Source of the DNA: Opisthocomus hoazin
Taxonomy: Eukaryota > Chordata > Aves > Opisthocomiformes > Opisthocomidae
NCBI RefSeq assembly: GCF_030867145.1
Contig: NC_134431.1
Coordinates: forward strand, 8,075,089-8,139,088
DNA length: 64,000 bases
Reading direction: 5' to 3'
Shown: positions 12,252 through 33,990 of the stretch, piece after piece
Layout of the letters: each line of letters begins with the position of its first letter
Numbering within the stretch: position 1 is the first letter of the stretch
Notes under the pieces: model-generated
What the model saw: the letters and a program-made list of their open reading frames with translations, nothing else
Told to the model about the DNA's origin: nothing
The model's database searches: none
Translations under genes and position numbers: made by a program

Positions 12252-13979
12252 GTAAGGCATCTCCGACAGCCGGGCGGGGGGACCGGGCTGCCATGCTGCA
12301 TGAGCCTGCCCGGGAGAAGGGAAGAGCTGCCAGCCCTCTGGGGCGGCTCAGATCTGGGGTGCCGGGTGCTCTGCAACCGCCGGATTTGGCCCTGGAGCAT
12401 CCGTGGGTGGGTGGGTGGGTCGGGCGCTGGCTGCAGGAGCGAAGGACCCTCTCCTCGTCCTTCCCACCCATGGAGCTCCCTGTGGCGTGGCGCGTGGGGG
12501 CTGAGCTGAGGCCTCGCAACTCGTCGCGGCGGTGGTTCGTGACGTGTGGCCGCCGCTGACCCCCGGAGCGGAAAGCAGGGGAGTTCCTGCAGGCTGCGAC
12601 GTGCCCGGGGTGCTAATCCCCGCCGCAGGAAAGCTGCTGCGCGTCGGTCGGAGGCCGGCGCCGGGAACACCGGCCACGCTCCAGCCCACCGCCGTGCGAA
12701 CCTCGGGAGGGGAAGCCCTGCCGAAAGCCGAGGCACCGGGTGGGATGGGGAGCGGTGCTGAGCCCCCATCCCTGTGAACAGCCTGGGAGCAGGGAGATGC
12801 GCTGCCGGGCGTCAGCCAGGCTGCCCGGGCTGGGTGTTGGTGGCTCGGAGCGTGCCTGCAGCCTGGGACGCGTAGAAACACCGTACGTTACAGACACGCA
12901 GCATGGCTGCCGGCAGCGGGTATTTTTTCCAGTCTGGCCGCTGTGATGTGGTCCCACAGCTCCCAGTGGTGCTGCTGGGGTGTGCTGGGAGCCGCTGCAG
13001 CCGGGCGGTGGGTTCACCCGCTTCCTTCTCTGCCCCGTGGCTCTGGGGGGTTTTGTCGCTGGCTCTGCCGGAGTTGGGGGGGGGTCTCTCCCTGCCGGCG
13101 GGGTTGGTGCCCCCGGGGACCTGAGTGTGCAGCGCATTCCTGCTGTCATTAATAACTCCTCTGCCTGGCTCCTGCACAACTCCCTGCGTCTCCCTGGGGG
13201 AATCTGCACCCTTTTCTCTCTGGCTGCCACTGCAGTGATGTGGGGTGGCCGGGGGTTTCTCGGGGCCCCCCTCTCCTCCATGGGGCAGGTGAGGAACGTC
13301 CCCCCGGGGTGACCACTGAGCTAAAGCCGTGTGGTCACGGTGGCTGAGTTACCTGGGGCTCGGAGCGCGGATGGCGCGAGGTTGCCAGTGCTTCTGGGCA
13401 CATTTTGGGGTTGCCAGCCTACATTTTGCAGTAGCCAAATTGAAGCGAGTGGGTGCGGGTGTTCAGGTGCAAAGGTGTTTGCAACAGGAGGTCTTGGATT
13501 GGGACTTGCTGCTCTGCAGGGACCATGGGCTCATCCCTCCTCCTCCTCCTCCTCCTCCTCTGCTCCCATCTTCATCTCCTGCAGCCAAAGCCCTGACGGC
13601 TGGACTGGCCCCATCAGAGCAGCACGTCCCGGTGAGCAGCACTGACCCAGCACAGCCCTCGCTGAGGAGGGTCAGCACCCAGGCGCAAGCTGGGAGCTTG
13701 TGATGTGTATCGGAGAGCCCTCCCTCCCCAAAACCAGTGTGCAAGCAGGGATGAACTCAAGGTCCGCAGCATCCCTGGCTGGGACATGCCTGGAGGATGC
13801 ACATCCTGTGCCCGCGGGCCAACGAGTGCGAAGGCGAGGACCCCTGCCTGCTTTGGGGACGTTGGGGAAGTGCCTGGGGGGATCCAATCCCCCCTTTCTG
13901 TGCTCTGCTCCTGGCTAATCTCTAGGCGTTTCGTCTATTTTATACTCTGATTTTTCTCAGAGCGCTGCTAACTCAGTTG
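12252..13979. other. GC-rich non-coding DNA with short repeats
   Basis: A short GGGT run lies at 12,403-12,420 and a TCC/CCT run at about 13,537-13,561. No exon is recognised. If the 12.2 kb candidate exon is real, this is SRC intron. Confidence 0.4.
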
Positions 13980-14224
13980 CCGACGCAGGCTGGCAGCCCC
14001 GCAGGGTCCCCAAATTGCCGCCGACTCCACCGCCGCGGCTGGGCTGTTTTCCTGCGTGGGGAAGTGCTGCTTCCAGGGGAAACTCTGAGCGGCTGCGCCC
14101 CTTGCTCACGGTCGCGTGGGCAGTCACAAGCCGCGCGGTCACAGCCCCGCCATGCCCCCGCTTTCCTCCCCGCGCTGCCGCTGCCGTCGCGGGAGCACCA
14201 GCGGGTACCGGACCCCGGGCGGAG
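13980..14224 (+). promoter_or_regulatory. CpG-rich segment with a donor, candidate SRC first exon
   Basis: The segment is dense in CpG and ends at a strong splice donor (CGGAG|GTGAGCG, exon side ending at 14,224). That is the form expected of a non-coding first exon inside a CpG island. Its position 2.3 kb upstream of the SRC start-codon exon fits an alternative SRC promoter. There is no TATA box. The transcription start cannot be placed from sequence. Confidence 0.3.
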
Positions 14225-15160
14225 GTGAGCGAAAGGCTGGCTGGGGGACGGGGAGCTTCGCTTTCCTTAGCGGCGGGGGCTTTCTCTCGTTGTTTCTAAG
14301 GTCCTGCTTTCCCCTGCAGTTCTGCTTTAGCATCTTCTGCACCGGGCTTTTAAAAGTGCATTTATTTACGGGACAGACCCCCTCCCCTTCCCCACGGGCT
14401 CTGGCTCCGGGTTGTTGTCGGTGATGATTTGCAAGCGCAGAGTTTATGTTTGACCTTCCTTTGCTCCGAGGCCCCCCAGGCCCGGCACAGATATGCGTGG
14501 GCCGAGTCCCGTGGCAGATAGAGGCATCAGTGCGTCCTCATCGCCCGCACCCGTAGGAGGAGGGATGGCTCTGCTCCCTGCCGGAGCGGCTGCCATAGCC
14601 ATGCCCAGCCCGGAAAATCGGTTTATTCTGATTCCCAGACCCTGGCAGGGTCTGGTCCCACCAGCACGGTTGCAGCTGAAGCAAACCTGCGTGGAAGCAG
14701 GACGGGATGCTGCCATCCTCTGTGCAATTTGGGAGCTGGAAAACAGTAGATGGAAGTTGGGTCTTTTGGAAAATAAGCCCCGATCATCAGGGAGAGCCCT
14801 TGCCATGGGGAGGGGAGCTGGAAGAGGAGCAGAGCTTGTGCCTGGCACCCCTAAGCATCCCCACGGCAGCAGCCCGGGGGCTCTGCCCTGCCAACGCCGG
14901 GGCTGGGAGGGCTGCTGGAGTTGCCCTGCAGCTCTGGACCCGCTTGTCCAGAGAAGCTTGAGAAGCTTGGGGCTCAGCCCAAGCTTCTCTCGAAGGCTGG
15001 GTTAGAAAAACCATCTGTTGTTTGCAGCTGAGCCCTTGGCAAAGCCTTGTGGGTGGCTGCATCCAGGCCCGCACCCCGTGGGCAGCAGCTGCCTCCTCTG
15101 CTTGTTTATTCGTATCAGAGATATTCTCCTCCCTGGTTGTCTCCACCTCCCTTTTCCCTC
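14225..15160. other. Probable SRC 5' intron or flank, with a hairpin
   Basis: No exon is recognised. A perfect 12-base inverted repeat lies at 14,960-14,971 and 14,978-14,989, separated by 6 bases, with HindIII-type AAGCTT cores. The left arm is also partly duplicated in tandem. Confidence 0.4.
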
Positions 15161-16020
15161 CTGCCATGTGTGATATAGCCTAAATATTTCCTTCCATAGC
15201 TTCAGGACACTGCTAAGTATCCTCCCATCTTTGGAGACTGCAAATAATTCCCTTTCTTCATTTATATCATTACCTTGAAGGTATTTATAGAGCATGATCT
15301 TGAGTGGAAAGGAAAACATGACTATATATAAAGCTGAGATCCCTCGGTCCTTAGCTGCGGACTGCCTGAAACTGCTCCTGATTTATATTTTTATCCTGTT
15401 TGCTGCACGTTTTGGACTTCACAGGAACATCCTCAGCATTTAAATCGCCATCCTGAGCAAGCAGAGTGATGCAGCTATGGGTTCTCCAATTATTATTATT
15501 TTATTAATATATAATAATTAATATTAATATATTATAATTATTATTATTTCTTTAGAAAAGTTCTGTCTTCACTTGGAGAAGTACTGGGCACAACGTCACT
15601 CCTTCCCTCCTCCCCCTCCAAAAAAAAAAAAAAATCCTGAATGTGCTCATAGCCAAACTCCTAAATCTTAGATAGCTGGAACGATATAAAAAAATAAAAC
15701 AATCCTTCCTCCCATCACCCCACTTCACGGCCCCTCTCTTCTCCATTGTTAAAGCAGCATATCCAAAAACTGGACTTAAGGGAAAACAGACTGTTCAATA
15801 AATATCTATAAGGATTACTGTTAAGGTAAGCTATACACAGTTTCTCTTAGTCCATAGATTTCAGATCCCCAGGAAGTCATATATTATGTATGGAAGTCTC
15901 TCAAACACAGTCTGCATCTGCAATAGCCAACAATGGTCATGTTTTTATAAATAGTTCAGGGTTTTTATTATCTCAGTACCCTCAATTTCTGCCGTCGGAG
16001 TAATCCAAACTCGTGAATAT
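15161..16020. other. AT-rich block in SRC 5' intron
   Basis: About 860 bases have a much lower GC content than either flank. The block includes a TAA/TTA-rich, partly self-complementary tract at 15,489-15,551, a 14-base A run near 15,620, and scattered TATATA-type motifs. No gene is seen. It could be an old insertion or a regulatory block. Confidence 0.4.
15489..15551. repeat. TAA/TTA-rich imperfect inverted repeat
   Basis: This tract is made almost only of A and T (ATT/AAT units). It contains the 12-base perfect palindrome ATTAATATTAAT and flanking, partly complementary arms. It is a likely unstable microsatellite. Confidence 0.7.
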
Positions 16021-16417
16021 TTGTCTGGGTCTTGTCTTCTGCTGTCCATGCCCTGCTAGAAACTGTGGCCATATGGAGTGCTGAGCTACATCCCATGATG
16101 GGTGCCTGGCCCTGGCGCACCGGCAGCCGCGCTCCCGAGTGCTGATCCCAGCTCCACGCTGGGCATCCTCGCCCCGCGGTCCAGCGGCTGAGCGTGCTCC
16201 CCTCCGCTCCCAAAGCGTGCCCTGGCATCTCCGCTCCCGGCGCTGGGCTGGCTGCTGCGGCGAGGCGGGAGGTGGCTCGGTGCTAACCGGGGCGATGCTG
16301 TCCCAGGGCAAGGGCAGGATGGCCAGACTTCCCGGCAGCTGATGCTTGAACAGGCTCCAGAGGTTGTTTCGTTTCCTAGTGGGCAGGCGTCTGTCCCGCA
16401 AACCCTGGGAAGCAGCT

Positions 16418-16457
16418 TAATAATAATAATGAGAATAATTAATATAATAATAATAAA
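16418..16457 (+). repeat. TAA microsatellite upstream of SRC start exon
   Basis: An interrupted (TAA)n tract ends about 34 bases before the acceptor of the exon carrying the SRC start codon. It lies where the branch point would be expected. Confidence 0.75.
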
Positions 16458-16500
16458 AGAAGCCCTATGCATATGTGTCTGTCTCCTGCAGCCCGGGACG

Positions 16501-25664
<9,164 letters not shown>

Positions 25665-28655
25665 ACCCGGAGCTCCTCCTGGCACCAGGGACGCTGCTGT
25701 CCTCGCCGAGGGCTGGCCTCCTCGCCGAGGGGCCGGTTTTTTGTGGAGCAGCCCCGGAGTGGGAACGGGGCATGGCCTCCGGATGCGGCCAGGGGAGGTG
25801 CTGGGTTCCCCCGTCGCTCATTAAGACTTCTGGCCCGTGTTTAACGAAGCAACACTGTCCTGCTGGCGAGAGGAGCCTGCGGGCACCGGCCGGGCTGGGG
25901 CTGTGGCTCGGGAGGGTGAGTGGAGCATCTCCTGCTGAGAGACTTGGCTTTCGGGAGAGCTTTTCCACCCCGATAGCTCTGGGGTGAACCCAGAGAAACT
26001 GGGGGACAGCATCACCCCACCTCGGACACACGGCCCTGGCCTCCTTTTCTACATCAGCACAAGTTTCCCTGCCCCTTCACCCTCCCCGCTGTCCCCCCCT
26101 TGGCTCCGGTTCTTCCGAGGGCGCTGGCAGAGATGTTTCACCATGGTGAAGGCACAAGCCCTGGCCGGTTCGGGGAGGGTGGATGCTGGAGGTCCCCCGT
26201 CCTCGGGTGTCCCTCCAACCTCGCCGTCGCAGAGCTTTGCAGCTGAGCTCCCGGCATGAAGTGCGGCTGCTCATGGCTCCAGTGACTGTCACCATCCCTT
26301 GGGAGCACCTGCGTGCGTGTTTGAGTCTTCCAGCTGTGTCTGTCCCCCCAAGGGACCCATCTCTCCTCCCCGGGAGTGGCACTGGGCCAGTGCTGGCAGA
26401 GCCTGAGCCCTCGTCCTGCCTGCGGCCAGTCCAGGCTGCGCTTGCTCCCACCGAGCGCTCCTGGTCTTTCAGCCGGCCCTGGGGAAGTGCATGCAGACCC
26501 CCAGCCACCCCCCCAGCTCCACCACCAGCTTTCCAACCAGCAGAGCCCCCCAGATCCGATGCCGCTGCAGGGCTCAAGCACATGGCACAGGTGGTTGCTC
26601 AGAGTGTGGGAGTGTTTTGGGGAAAATACTCGTCTTTCACAGATGCTTTTGTCCGCCAGGTATGTTTTTAGCTGCCTTCCCCCCACCCCTCGTGTCTCGG
26701 CTGCCGGGCTGTGGTGCCCACGTCATGGGTGCATCCCCAGCCACGCGCGGTCATCCCACAGGAGAGTCCTGGGAAGTGGTGTGCAGAGCAGGAGATGTTT
26801 GCTTTCTCATCTCCCCGCTGCTCGCTCCCAAAGCCCTCCGCCACGTTTCGGCGGTGGGTGCCTATCTGTGCCCGTGGGGCTGAACCCCGGGGCCGGTGGG
26901 ACGGCACCCAGCCCCTGCGCTCTCCCACTCGGCACCTGCCTTGTTCATAGCCCTCGAGCGGCCCCCGCGCCCTCCCTGGCATTGGCTCGGGTGCACATGT
27001 TGGTTTTTCCCCGCTCCTGCAGCTGGACCCCGCTGGAAACCCCTCACTGCGGTGGCTCGTGAGGCTTCGCTCCCTCACCTCTGGTTTCCCAGGCATCCTG
27101 GGTGCCCCGTGCTCAGACAGACCTGGGGGCTCCTGGGATGCTCTCCTGGACCAGGGGTGGGGGCTGGGAGGGTGCTGGCACGGCACACACCGGCGTGAAG
27201 GACCTGGGGAAGGGCAGCCGGTGGCTTTGCCCACCTCTCGGCCCTCGGGCAGCGGGCTTGCTTTGCCTCCCCATGGCGGGTGGGATGGGGTTTCCTCTGG
27301 CTCAGCCTCCTTGCAGGCAGCAGACCCAGACCGCCTCGCCAGCCCCCGCCGTGCTGCTGGTGTCCCCTGAAAGCCATGTGGGAGCCGAGAGTGGGCAGGG
27401 GGGTGACCAAAACCCCCTTCCCTCCCCAAACCCAAACCCGGGCACACGCTGCTGCCTCCTGCTCGCTCCCCAGCCACTTATTTATGAACAAAGAGCTTGC
27501 TAGGTTGGTTGGCGGCTCGTTTTTAATGAGTAAAACCTTCAAAATCAGCTTGAACAGGCTCTTCAACAGTAGGGAGAGGTCCCGCTGGCTTGGAGAACAG
27601 CAGCTGGTTTAATGGATTCTTTTTAAATCATTTTGGGACTTGGAGCCTTTTCTCCCCCCCATTCCTAGCAGATCTGCTGTGCCTGCATTTCTGCGTTTGG
27701 CCAGGGACCCTCCAAAGATCGAAGTTCTGGGTCTTTTCGTGTTTGCACCCTTGGGACAGGCAGCCGCTCTGTCCCCGTCGGCGCTGCCAGGGAAGCCCCA
27801 TCCCACGGCAGCCGGTGCGAGGAGCGGCCTGTGCCATAGCTCTGCCTAAATGATACAAAATCCCCGTCCCGGGGAGAAACCTTTTAAAACTGCAACGTGC
27901 GGAAGCCAGACTTGATCTGAAAGCTGGGGAGGGAGAAGGCAAGAGCACATGTTAAGCTTTGGCCGTTGGTGGTCTCCAGCACGTACAGGGTCTCGCCCGA
28001 GCACAGCGGGACGGGAACGGGCTTAACCCGGCGCTGTCGTTTTCTGGCTCTTTCCGGCAAGCGGCGGAGCAGGAACGCGCTCTCAGCACAAGGAACACCC
28101 CGGGCTGGCTTCAGTCCCCGCGGCTTTTGGCAAGCTCTGTCTTTGTCTGCGTGTCCGTGTGCCCGTCGTGTCCGTGCGCGGTTTCAGTGGGAGCTGGCGT
28201 CTCCGGGCTCGCCGCTGCAGCCCCGCGGATCGAGGGCCTCTCCTCTGTCACCACTGTCCTCTGCCAACGTGTTTTGTATGCCGAGAAACTCTGGAGGGGA
28301 GCCCGCACCTGAGGATGCTCTTTGGCTTCCCGGGGTCGATAACGCCCTACGAGTTCTTCTCCTCTGCTGTTATCAGTTTTTTTAAACAGTGTTTTGTAAG
28401 ATCTCCAACCGACTATGCAGAGAAGATGTGGATCTGTGTGTCTCTCCGCAGCTCTCCTCTCCCCCCACCTGCCTTTTTCAGTGTCAAAGTAAAGTACTTA
28501 GCGCTTTTTTTTTTTTTTTTTGGATAGTATTAAAACTTTGGATAAAAGCCTGAAAAGGTCCAGCTTTGTGGGTGGTGGTGGGTGGAGATGCTTTGAAACT
28601 CTAATGTTGATGTAAATACTTTGCAATTTGATAATTAAATACAAACAGACCTCAC
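25665..28655 (+). other. SRC: SRC 3' UTR (probable extent)
   Basis: Non-coding sequence follows the SRC stop. No other gene is seen. The last part (about 28,270-28,655) is AT-rich with a 17-base T run (28,505-28,521). It ends with an ATTAAA hexamer at 28,634-28,639, about 16 bases before a 15-base A run. This fits a 3' UTR of about 3 kb, but earlier weak signals (ATTAAA near 28,528, AGTAAA near 28,488) could also be used. Confidence 0.6.
28634..28639 (+). terminator. SRC: Probable SRC poly(A) signal ATTAAA
   Basis: This is the common ATTAAA variant, followed about 12-16 bases later by a CA-rich stretch and a genomic A run at 28,656-28,670. It is the last such signal before clearly intergenic repeat DNA. 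Confidence 0.5.
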
Positions 28656-28670
28656 AAAAAAAAAAAAAAA

Positions 28671-28903
28671 GGCGTAGCTCGTGTGAGAGGATTTCTTAGC
28701 ATCCCTGTTACAGGAGCTGGTGGTTTCTGGAGCACGTGTGATGCCCATGTGTGGCTCCTGGTGCTTCCGAGGCTTTTTCTGGCTGATGCTTCTGGGATCT
28801 GGTGCCACTTCTGTGCTGCTGGAGCCATTCCTGCGTCCCTACGCAGACTGATGGTCCAGCGCAGCCCCAGCGCCTGCTCCTGCAAGAGGAGCCTCGTCCA
28901 TCG
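28671..28903. other. Short non-coding segment
   Basis: No gene or repeat is recognised between the SRC 3' end and the next CR1 fragment. Confidence 0.5.
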
Positions 28904-29230
28904 TATAAATACCTTCACGGTGGGTGTCAGGAGGACGGGGCCAGACTCTTTTCAGCGGTGCCCAGCGACAGGACAAGGGGCAATGGGCACAAACTGAAGC
29001 AGAGGAAGTTCCAGCTGAACATGAGGAAGAACTTCTTCCCTCTGAGGGTGACGGAGCCCTGGCACAGGCTGCCCAGGGAGGTTGTGGAGTCTCCTTCTCT
29101 GGAGATATTCAAGACCCACCTGGACAAGGTCCTGTGCAGCCTGCTGTGGGTGACCCTGCTTCGGCAGGGGATTTGGACTGGGTGACCCATAGAGATCCCT
29201 TCCAACCCTGACCATTCTGTGATTCTGTGA
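28904..29230 (+). mobile_element. CR1 LINE 3' fragment
   Basis: A 5'-truncated CR1 copy starts at TATAAATACCTTC and runs to the CR1 3' end with two ATTCTGTG-type units (29,214-29,230). The remains of the CR1 protein C-terminus are readable ([11 protein letters not shown], then [20 protein letters not shown]). It is very similar to the copies at 3.6 and 48.4 kb. Confidence 0.95.
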
Positions 29231-32200
29231 TAGTGTCCCTCATGCTCCGAGGGCCAGGGACACCCAGCTGGAGCTGGCAGGGAGCTCCCCATGCCCAGAC
29301 CATTGCGGCAGGAATGCGCTGCCATGGTGGGCGCAGAATCCGGCCAGCGTGCTCCGCGCTGAGCTGGGACGCAGCCTGCGTCGCCGGTGGGATCCCAGCC
29401 ACCGATGCCAAGCAGGGGTTGTGGCACATGTTGGTGGCACGTGGTGTTAGCCATGAGGGACCCCACGGGCTCCTCTGCTGTGTCCGTCGCTGCTCCCCAG
29501 CCTCTGCCGGGTCCCTGTGGGTGACATGGTGACCCTGGTGTGCACACCATGCTGGCCCAAGCCCAGCAGGCAGGAGACCTGGCTGCCAACCCCATCGGCT
29601 GGGCTGGGGGGGACAGGACGGGGGGCAACCCTCCCCTCAGCAGAATCTGCTTCATCAGCAAGCTGACAAGAAGCAGGCCTGCTTTGTTACAATAATTAGT
29701 GGGTGCTGATTGGGATCCCTCAGTCGGTGATTAAGTAATTGATACATAGCACAGCGCTGGGGGTTGCTCCTGCTCTTCTGTAGTCTGGGGTGGCTTTAGT
29801 GTCCTGTTGTCCCCGGGTCTGGCTGCTCCCTCCTCCTCGGGCTGGTAAGTGACTTGGTCTTATCACCTTAAATGTTTAATGCTTTATATTTTGCTTCTCT
29901 TTAAAGCAAATAAGTGATTGAGGGATTATCTCTGGTCAGCCAGTCCTTTGGTCTGTGTGTGATGTGTGGGCTGGGGGTGGCTGGCAAGGTGACCCCCAGG
30001 AGGGGAGCTGGGGCCAAGGCTCCTCTAGCCATCAGCTTTGCACCTTCAGCATCGCTGCTCGGGAGAGGGATGGGCGTGCGGAGGGGGAGGCTGGGGTGCC
30101 ACGGTCCAGCCCGAGCCCTGGGGCAGCGTGGGGGTCTGTGGTGCGTTGTGCCCAGGTGATGAAGGGGCTGGATTCCGTGCTTCCAAGCCCTGCCTATGGC
30201 ACTGCGCGTTTCCTCCTCTCTGTCCCCTTCACTCATGTCTGGTCCTCAGCTTCGGTGGCAGCTGAAGCATCTTAAAAAGATGGTTGGCGGGACATGCAGC
30301 CCACCCTGGCCATGCTCAGTGGCTGTTTTGCCATGGAGTCACCCACCTCAGTGACACTTCTCTCGACTCCCAAGTCCTTCATAGAGGCCAGCCCTGTGAA
30401 ATGGGGTGGGAAGGAGGTGACGTTAGCTTGGAAGGGGCAGAGGCTTGCTGGGCCAGGAGGGGTGAGATGGGAACGACCACTGGGGTCCACTGTCACCAGG
30501 TGTCCCCAGCCTGAGCTGGGCAGATGCTCCTGGGGATTACACCATGTGCCTCCTTTAATGGACTTAATCTTGCTGTTTGCTTCACGCTCGTGTTTCACCC
30601 TGTAAGCCCGGCAGAGGATTCGGGTGTTAGGGTGGGGGCTGCAGTTGCCCCCGCAGCAGGGCTGGCGAGGAGGTGGGGGTCTTGTGCTGGGCAGTTTGAG
30701 CTGGCAGTGGGTTTCTAAAATGGCAAGCACGAGTTGTTGCTTGGCCTGAACATCCACTTCGCTTTCCCTAAAGCGCAGTGGTAGCACCCCCAAAGCGCAT
30801 CGAGTCCTGGCTCCGGGGATAAATACTTGTGAGTACACAGGGAGCAGCAGCCCTGATCTGTTCCGTGTGCTGAGGATCCCCTGGAGCAAACCCTGGGCTG
30901 CACTGCGGGTCTGGGGTCTGTCCCACAGCCCGGACCCAGCCGAGGGGCTCTCGGGGAGGAGCAGGGGTGTTCGCTGAAGGGCTGGCTCGCTGTGCCGGGC
31001 GCTCGGCTCTCTGGCTGTGCCCGCTGCTCGCTGGCAGCGAGGGGTGACCGGGGGGCTGCTGGCACGCGTCGGCTGCGAGGACAGAGCCCGTCCCTGTCCC
31101 CTGCGGGCTCTGCCTCTCGGATCTCATCCCCCCAGCAGCAGGTCTGGGTGGCACTCCAGCCGTCTGACCTCCCTTGCCCTGCTACCAGCGGATTTGCCTT
31201 TGCTCGGAGTAGCCAAGCCCTCTTGCCAGGGGTTAATCTCCAGGGTCCCGAGGGAAAGGCTGAAGTCCTTGCCTGACGTGTAGCTCACCCCCTGCGGTCG
31301 CTGAGGGTTGGAAACCGCTCCGAGCGGTGCAAGGAACAAGGGACAGGCCAGACCAAATGGCACTGGCAAGGGCAAGGCTCTCTTGGCCCTGAGTGATGTT
31401 TGGGGCTTCACTGGACCAGCCCGAGGGTAACAGCAGGAGGGGACGAGGCTGGAGGCTGTGGCAGCCCAGTGCTATCGGCAACGGGGCTGCGCCTCTGGAC
31501 TTGGCCACCGGCAGGTGCTTCCAGCCCAAATGGCTCCTCACTGGGATCAAACCTCTCTCCTCGCTCTGCTGCTGTAAGGCCATGTTGTGGGTTTGGGGGT
31601 AAGCAGGGAGAGCGCCCAGGCAGGAGGCACTGGCTGCCTGGCAAGATCTGGGGGTGGACGGGCAGACGCTGGGAGAGCGGGCTGGTGGCCATGGTGGCCC
31701 CGGTTCCTGCCTGCGCCCTGGGCTGTGCTGGGGAGCTTGACTGCCAGACATCAGCCCCTGAGATGAGATGCACCAACATGAATCTCCGGCGGGTTTAGGG
31801 TTCAAACAGCCGTACCAGCCTGGCAGTCATGGCCAAGCCTCCCCAGGAAGCCTTGTGGTGTCCCAGCTGCTCATCTCGGGGTGCTGTCTCCCCCTGACAA
31901 GGAGGGCAGGAGAAGCCCCCAGACCCCGAGGCTGGCATGAGGACCCCGAGGTCTACCTGAGCTATGCTGCATTTCTGTTTCTAAGGATCTGAGCCTGGGT
32001 TTGGTGGTTTTTTTTTTTTTTCCTTTTCCTGACCCTGCTGTGCCACTGATCTGTTATGTGACCTAGAAAAGAAAATGATCTCTGTGAATGGAAAGACAAA
32101 GGCACAGCTTAAGGCTCCTGTGCCTTGTATCTAGGGGGTATGAGGCAGATGGACGCATCGTAACACAGCAAGGTGAGGAGACTCTGTGCCAAAGCCCTTG

Positions 32201-33990
32201 CGGGCAGTGTCCAGGCTCAGCACAGTGGTTGTGTTTCAAACCCCACTGCTTTCAGAGTCGCTAGTGTAGCTACCCCCGGTGAGGTCCCCATGCAGAGACC
32301 CCTCAGTGCCTCCAGGACAGCGGGGGATGGAGCCGCCCACTGCTCTTCTGGCAGAGGGGCTCTGTGAGACCAGGGCAAAGCACCTCTGAGCTCTTCCGTG
32401 CCCAGCAAACGCCTGCCCGAGAGCACAGGTGCTGCACCCGTACGGGCTCAGTCCCACTTGCGGTGCACATGCGGGGGGGCTGTGATGAGGCTTTTCAAAA
32501 CCCATCGCGTTCGACCTGTTCTGCAGTCGCAGGCTGGTTTTTCATGGTCTCGTTATAGAGAAGGACAAGCAGGGCATTAGCATGGAATGCAAGACCTGGT
32601 TGGGTTCCTCGCTCTGCCTGAGGCTTTCTGTCTGACCGTGATGCACTTGCTTTAATTTTCCATGTTTGAAATGAAGATGGTATCTCAGTGCCCTGAAGAG
32701 GGTAAGACAGTGTGCTGGTGAGGGCTGCGTTCGTATCAAAGAGTGCTCTTTAACTACGGTTGGGGTGGGAGGGCTGCAAAAAGTAGTTTTCTTACGCATC
32801 GGTGTGCCGAGATCTCTCCTGTCGCTACACCGGCAGCCTCCCTCTTTTGAAGTGCTTTTTCTCTCCAAGCTGGGTCTCGCAGCAGGGGAAGCTGGCAGCT
32901 GCACCCTGTCTTGAACCCCACGTACAAAGCCAGGGCTTGCTCTCATCCAAAGGGCTGTCTGGCTTCGTGGCTAGGCTTTATTTTAATTGGTGTGGAGTGC
33001 AACTTGGCTAGTTGGCGACAAAAATGTACTCTTAAAAGAACTGACTGCATTAGCTTAAATAAACTCACAAGTTGCTCGGAGTGCAGACAACAGCCTTGCC
33101 ATAGCTTGCAAACAAGAGGCCTTCCTCTCTCCGTTCTGTTTGTTATTTATGCTGTAGTTGATATGACAGCAACTGGGATTTCCCTCAGCCTGGCAGGTGA
33201 CAGAGCTGTCATATCTATTCTTGGTGATGTGGCACACAGTTTTTTAAAACATGTAAACACTGATACGCCCTGAACCCTTTTTGACTTGGTCTTCAGAGTA
33301 AGGGTAGAGGAAGCCAGTGTCAGCTCCAGCAGCGCAGCTCCTATGCCCTTTAGCTGCCTGCAGTGCTCCTGGGTTCTGTCAGAGCTGACAGTCCCATGTC
33401 TGGCTGCAGCGTGTGTCCCCTTGTCCCCCCTGTACCACACGGGGTCATGGCCATTGCTGGGGAAGGGCTGACACAACCGACACACCCCCCCTCCCCCCCC
33501 CCCCCCGATGGCTCGTGGCAGTTGGGTCGCAGCCTGGTCTCTGCCCACAGCACGGGGACAGGTCAGGGAGACGTGGTGCCATGGGATGGGCTTATACCGT
33601 GTAGTTGCCTGGCAGAGGGCACTTCTGCTGCTGGCGTTGGGGATTAGCGGCTTTCAGGACACGGCTCTGGGGTCTAATTTCATACGCAGTAAGGAAAGGG
33701 GGAATCTCTCATGTAAGTGCAGAGATACAACCAGAAGCTACCTCCTGTGTTGTGTGTGAGATGAGTCTGTTTAGGAATAGCCATTATGGTTCTCAGTCTG
33801 ACCACGGTCAGGTTAAGCAGGTAACGAGAAGAGCCCATACTGGGAGCTACAGGGCAAACGGGCTCTGCCTCTTGCTGCAGACTCTCCGGGGTTACTGTGC
33901 TGGGAACAGAACACCACAGAGACACATGATTGCTGGGCCAACGCATCCACAGTGAGCAGCCAATGCATCACGCTGGGCAAGAGGCCATAG
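29231..33990. other. SRC-BLCAP intergenic DNA
   Basis: No gene is recognised. Two AT-rich patches with homeodomain-type cores lie at about 29,685-29,750 and 29,850-29,930. A C run lies at 33,485-33,506. The two flanking genes converge here (tail-to-tail). Confidence 0.5.

Noticed and set aside
28656-28670. A run read as the tail of a processed retrocopy
   Set aside because: The upstream sequence is continuous with the SRC 3' end and has a poly(A) signal. There is no intron-less gene copy and no target-site duplication was evident.
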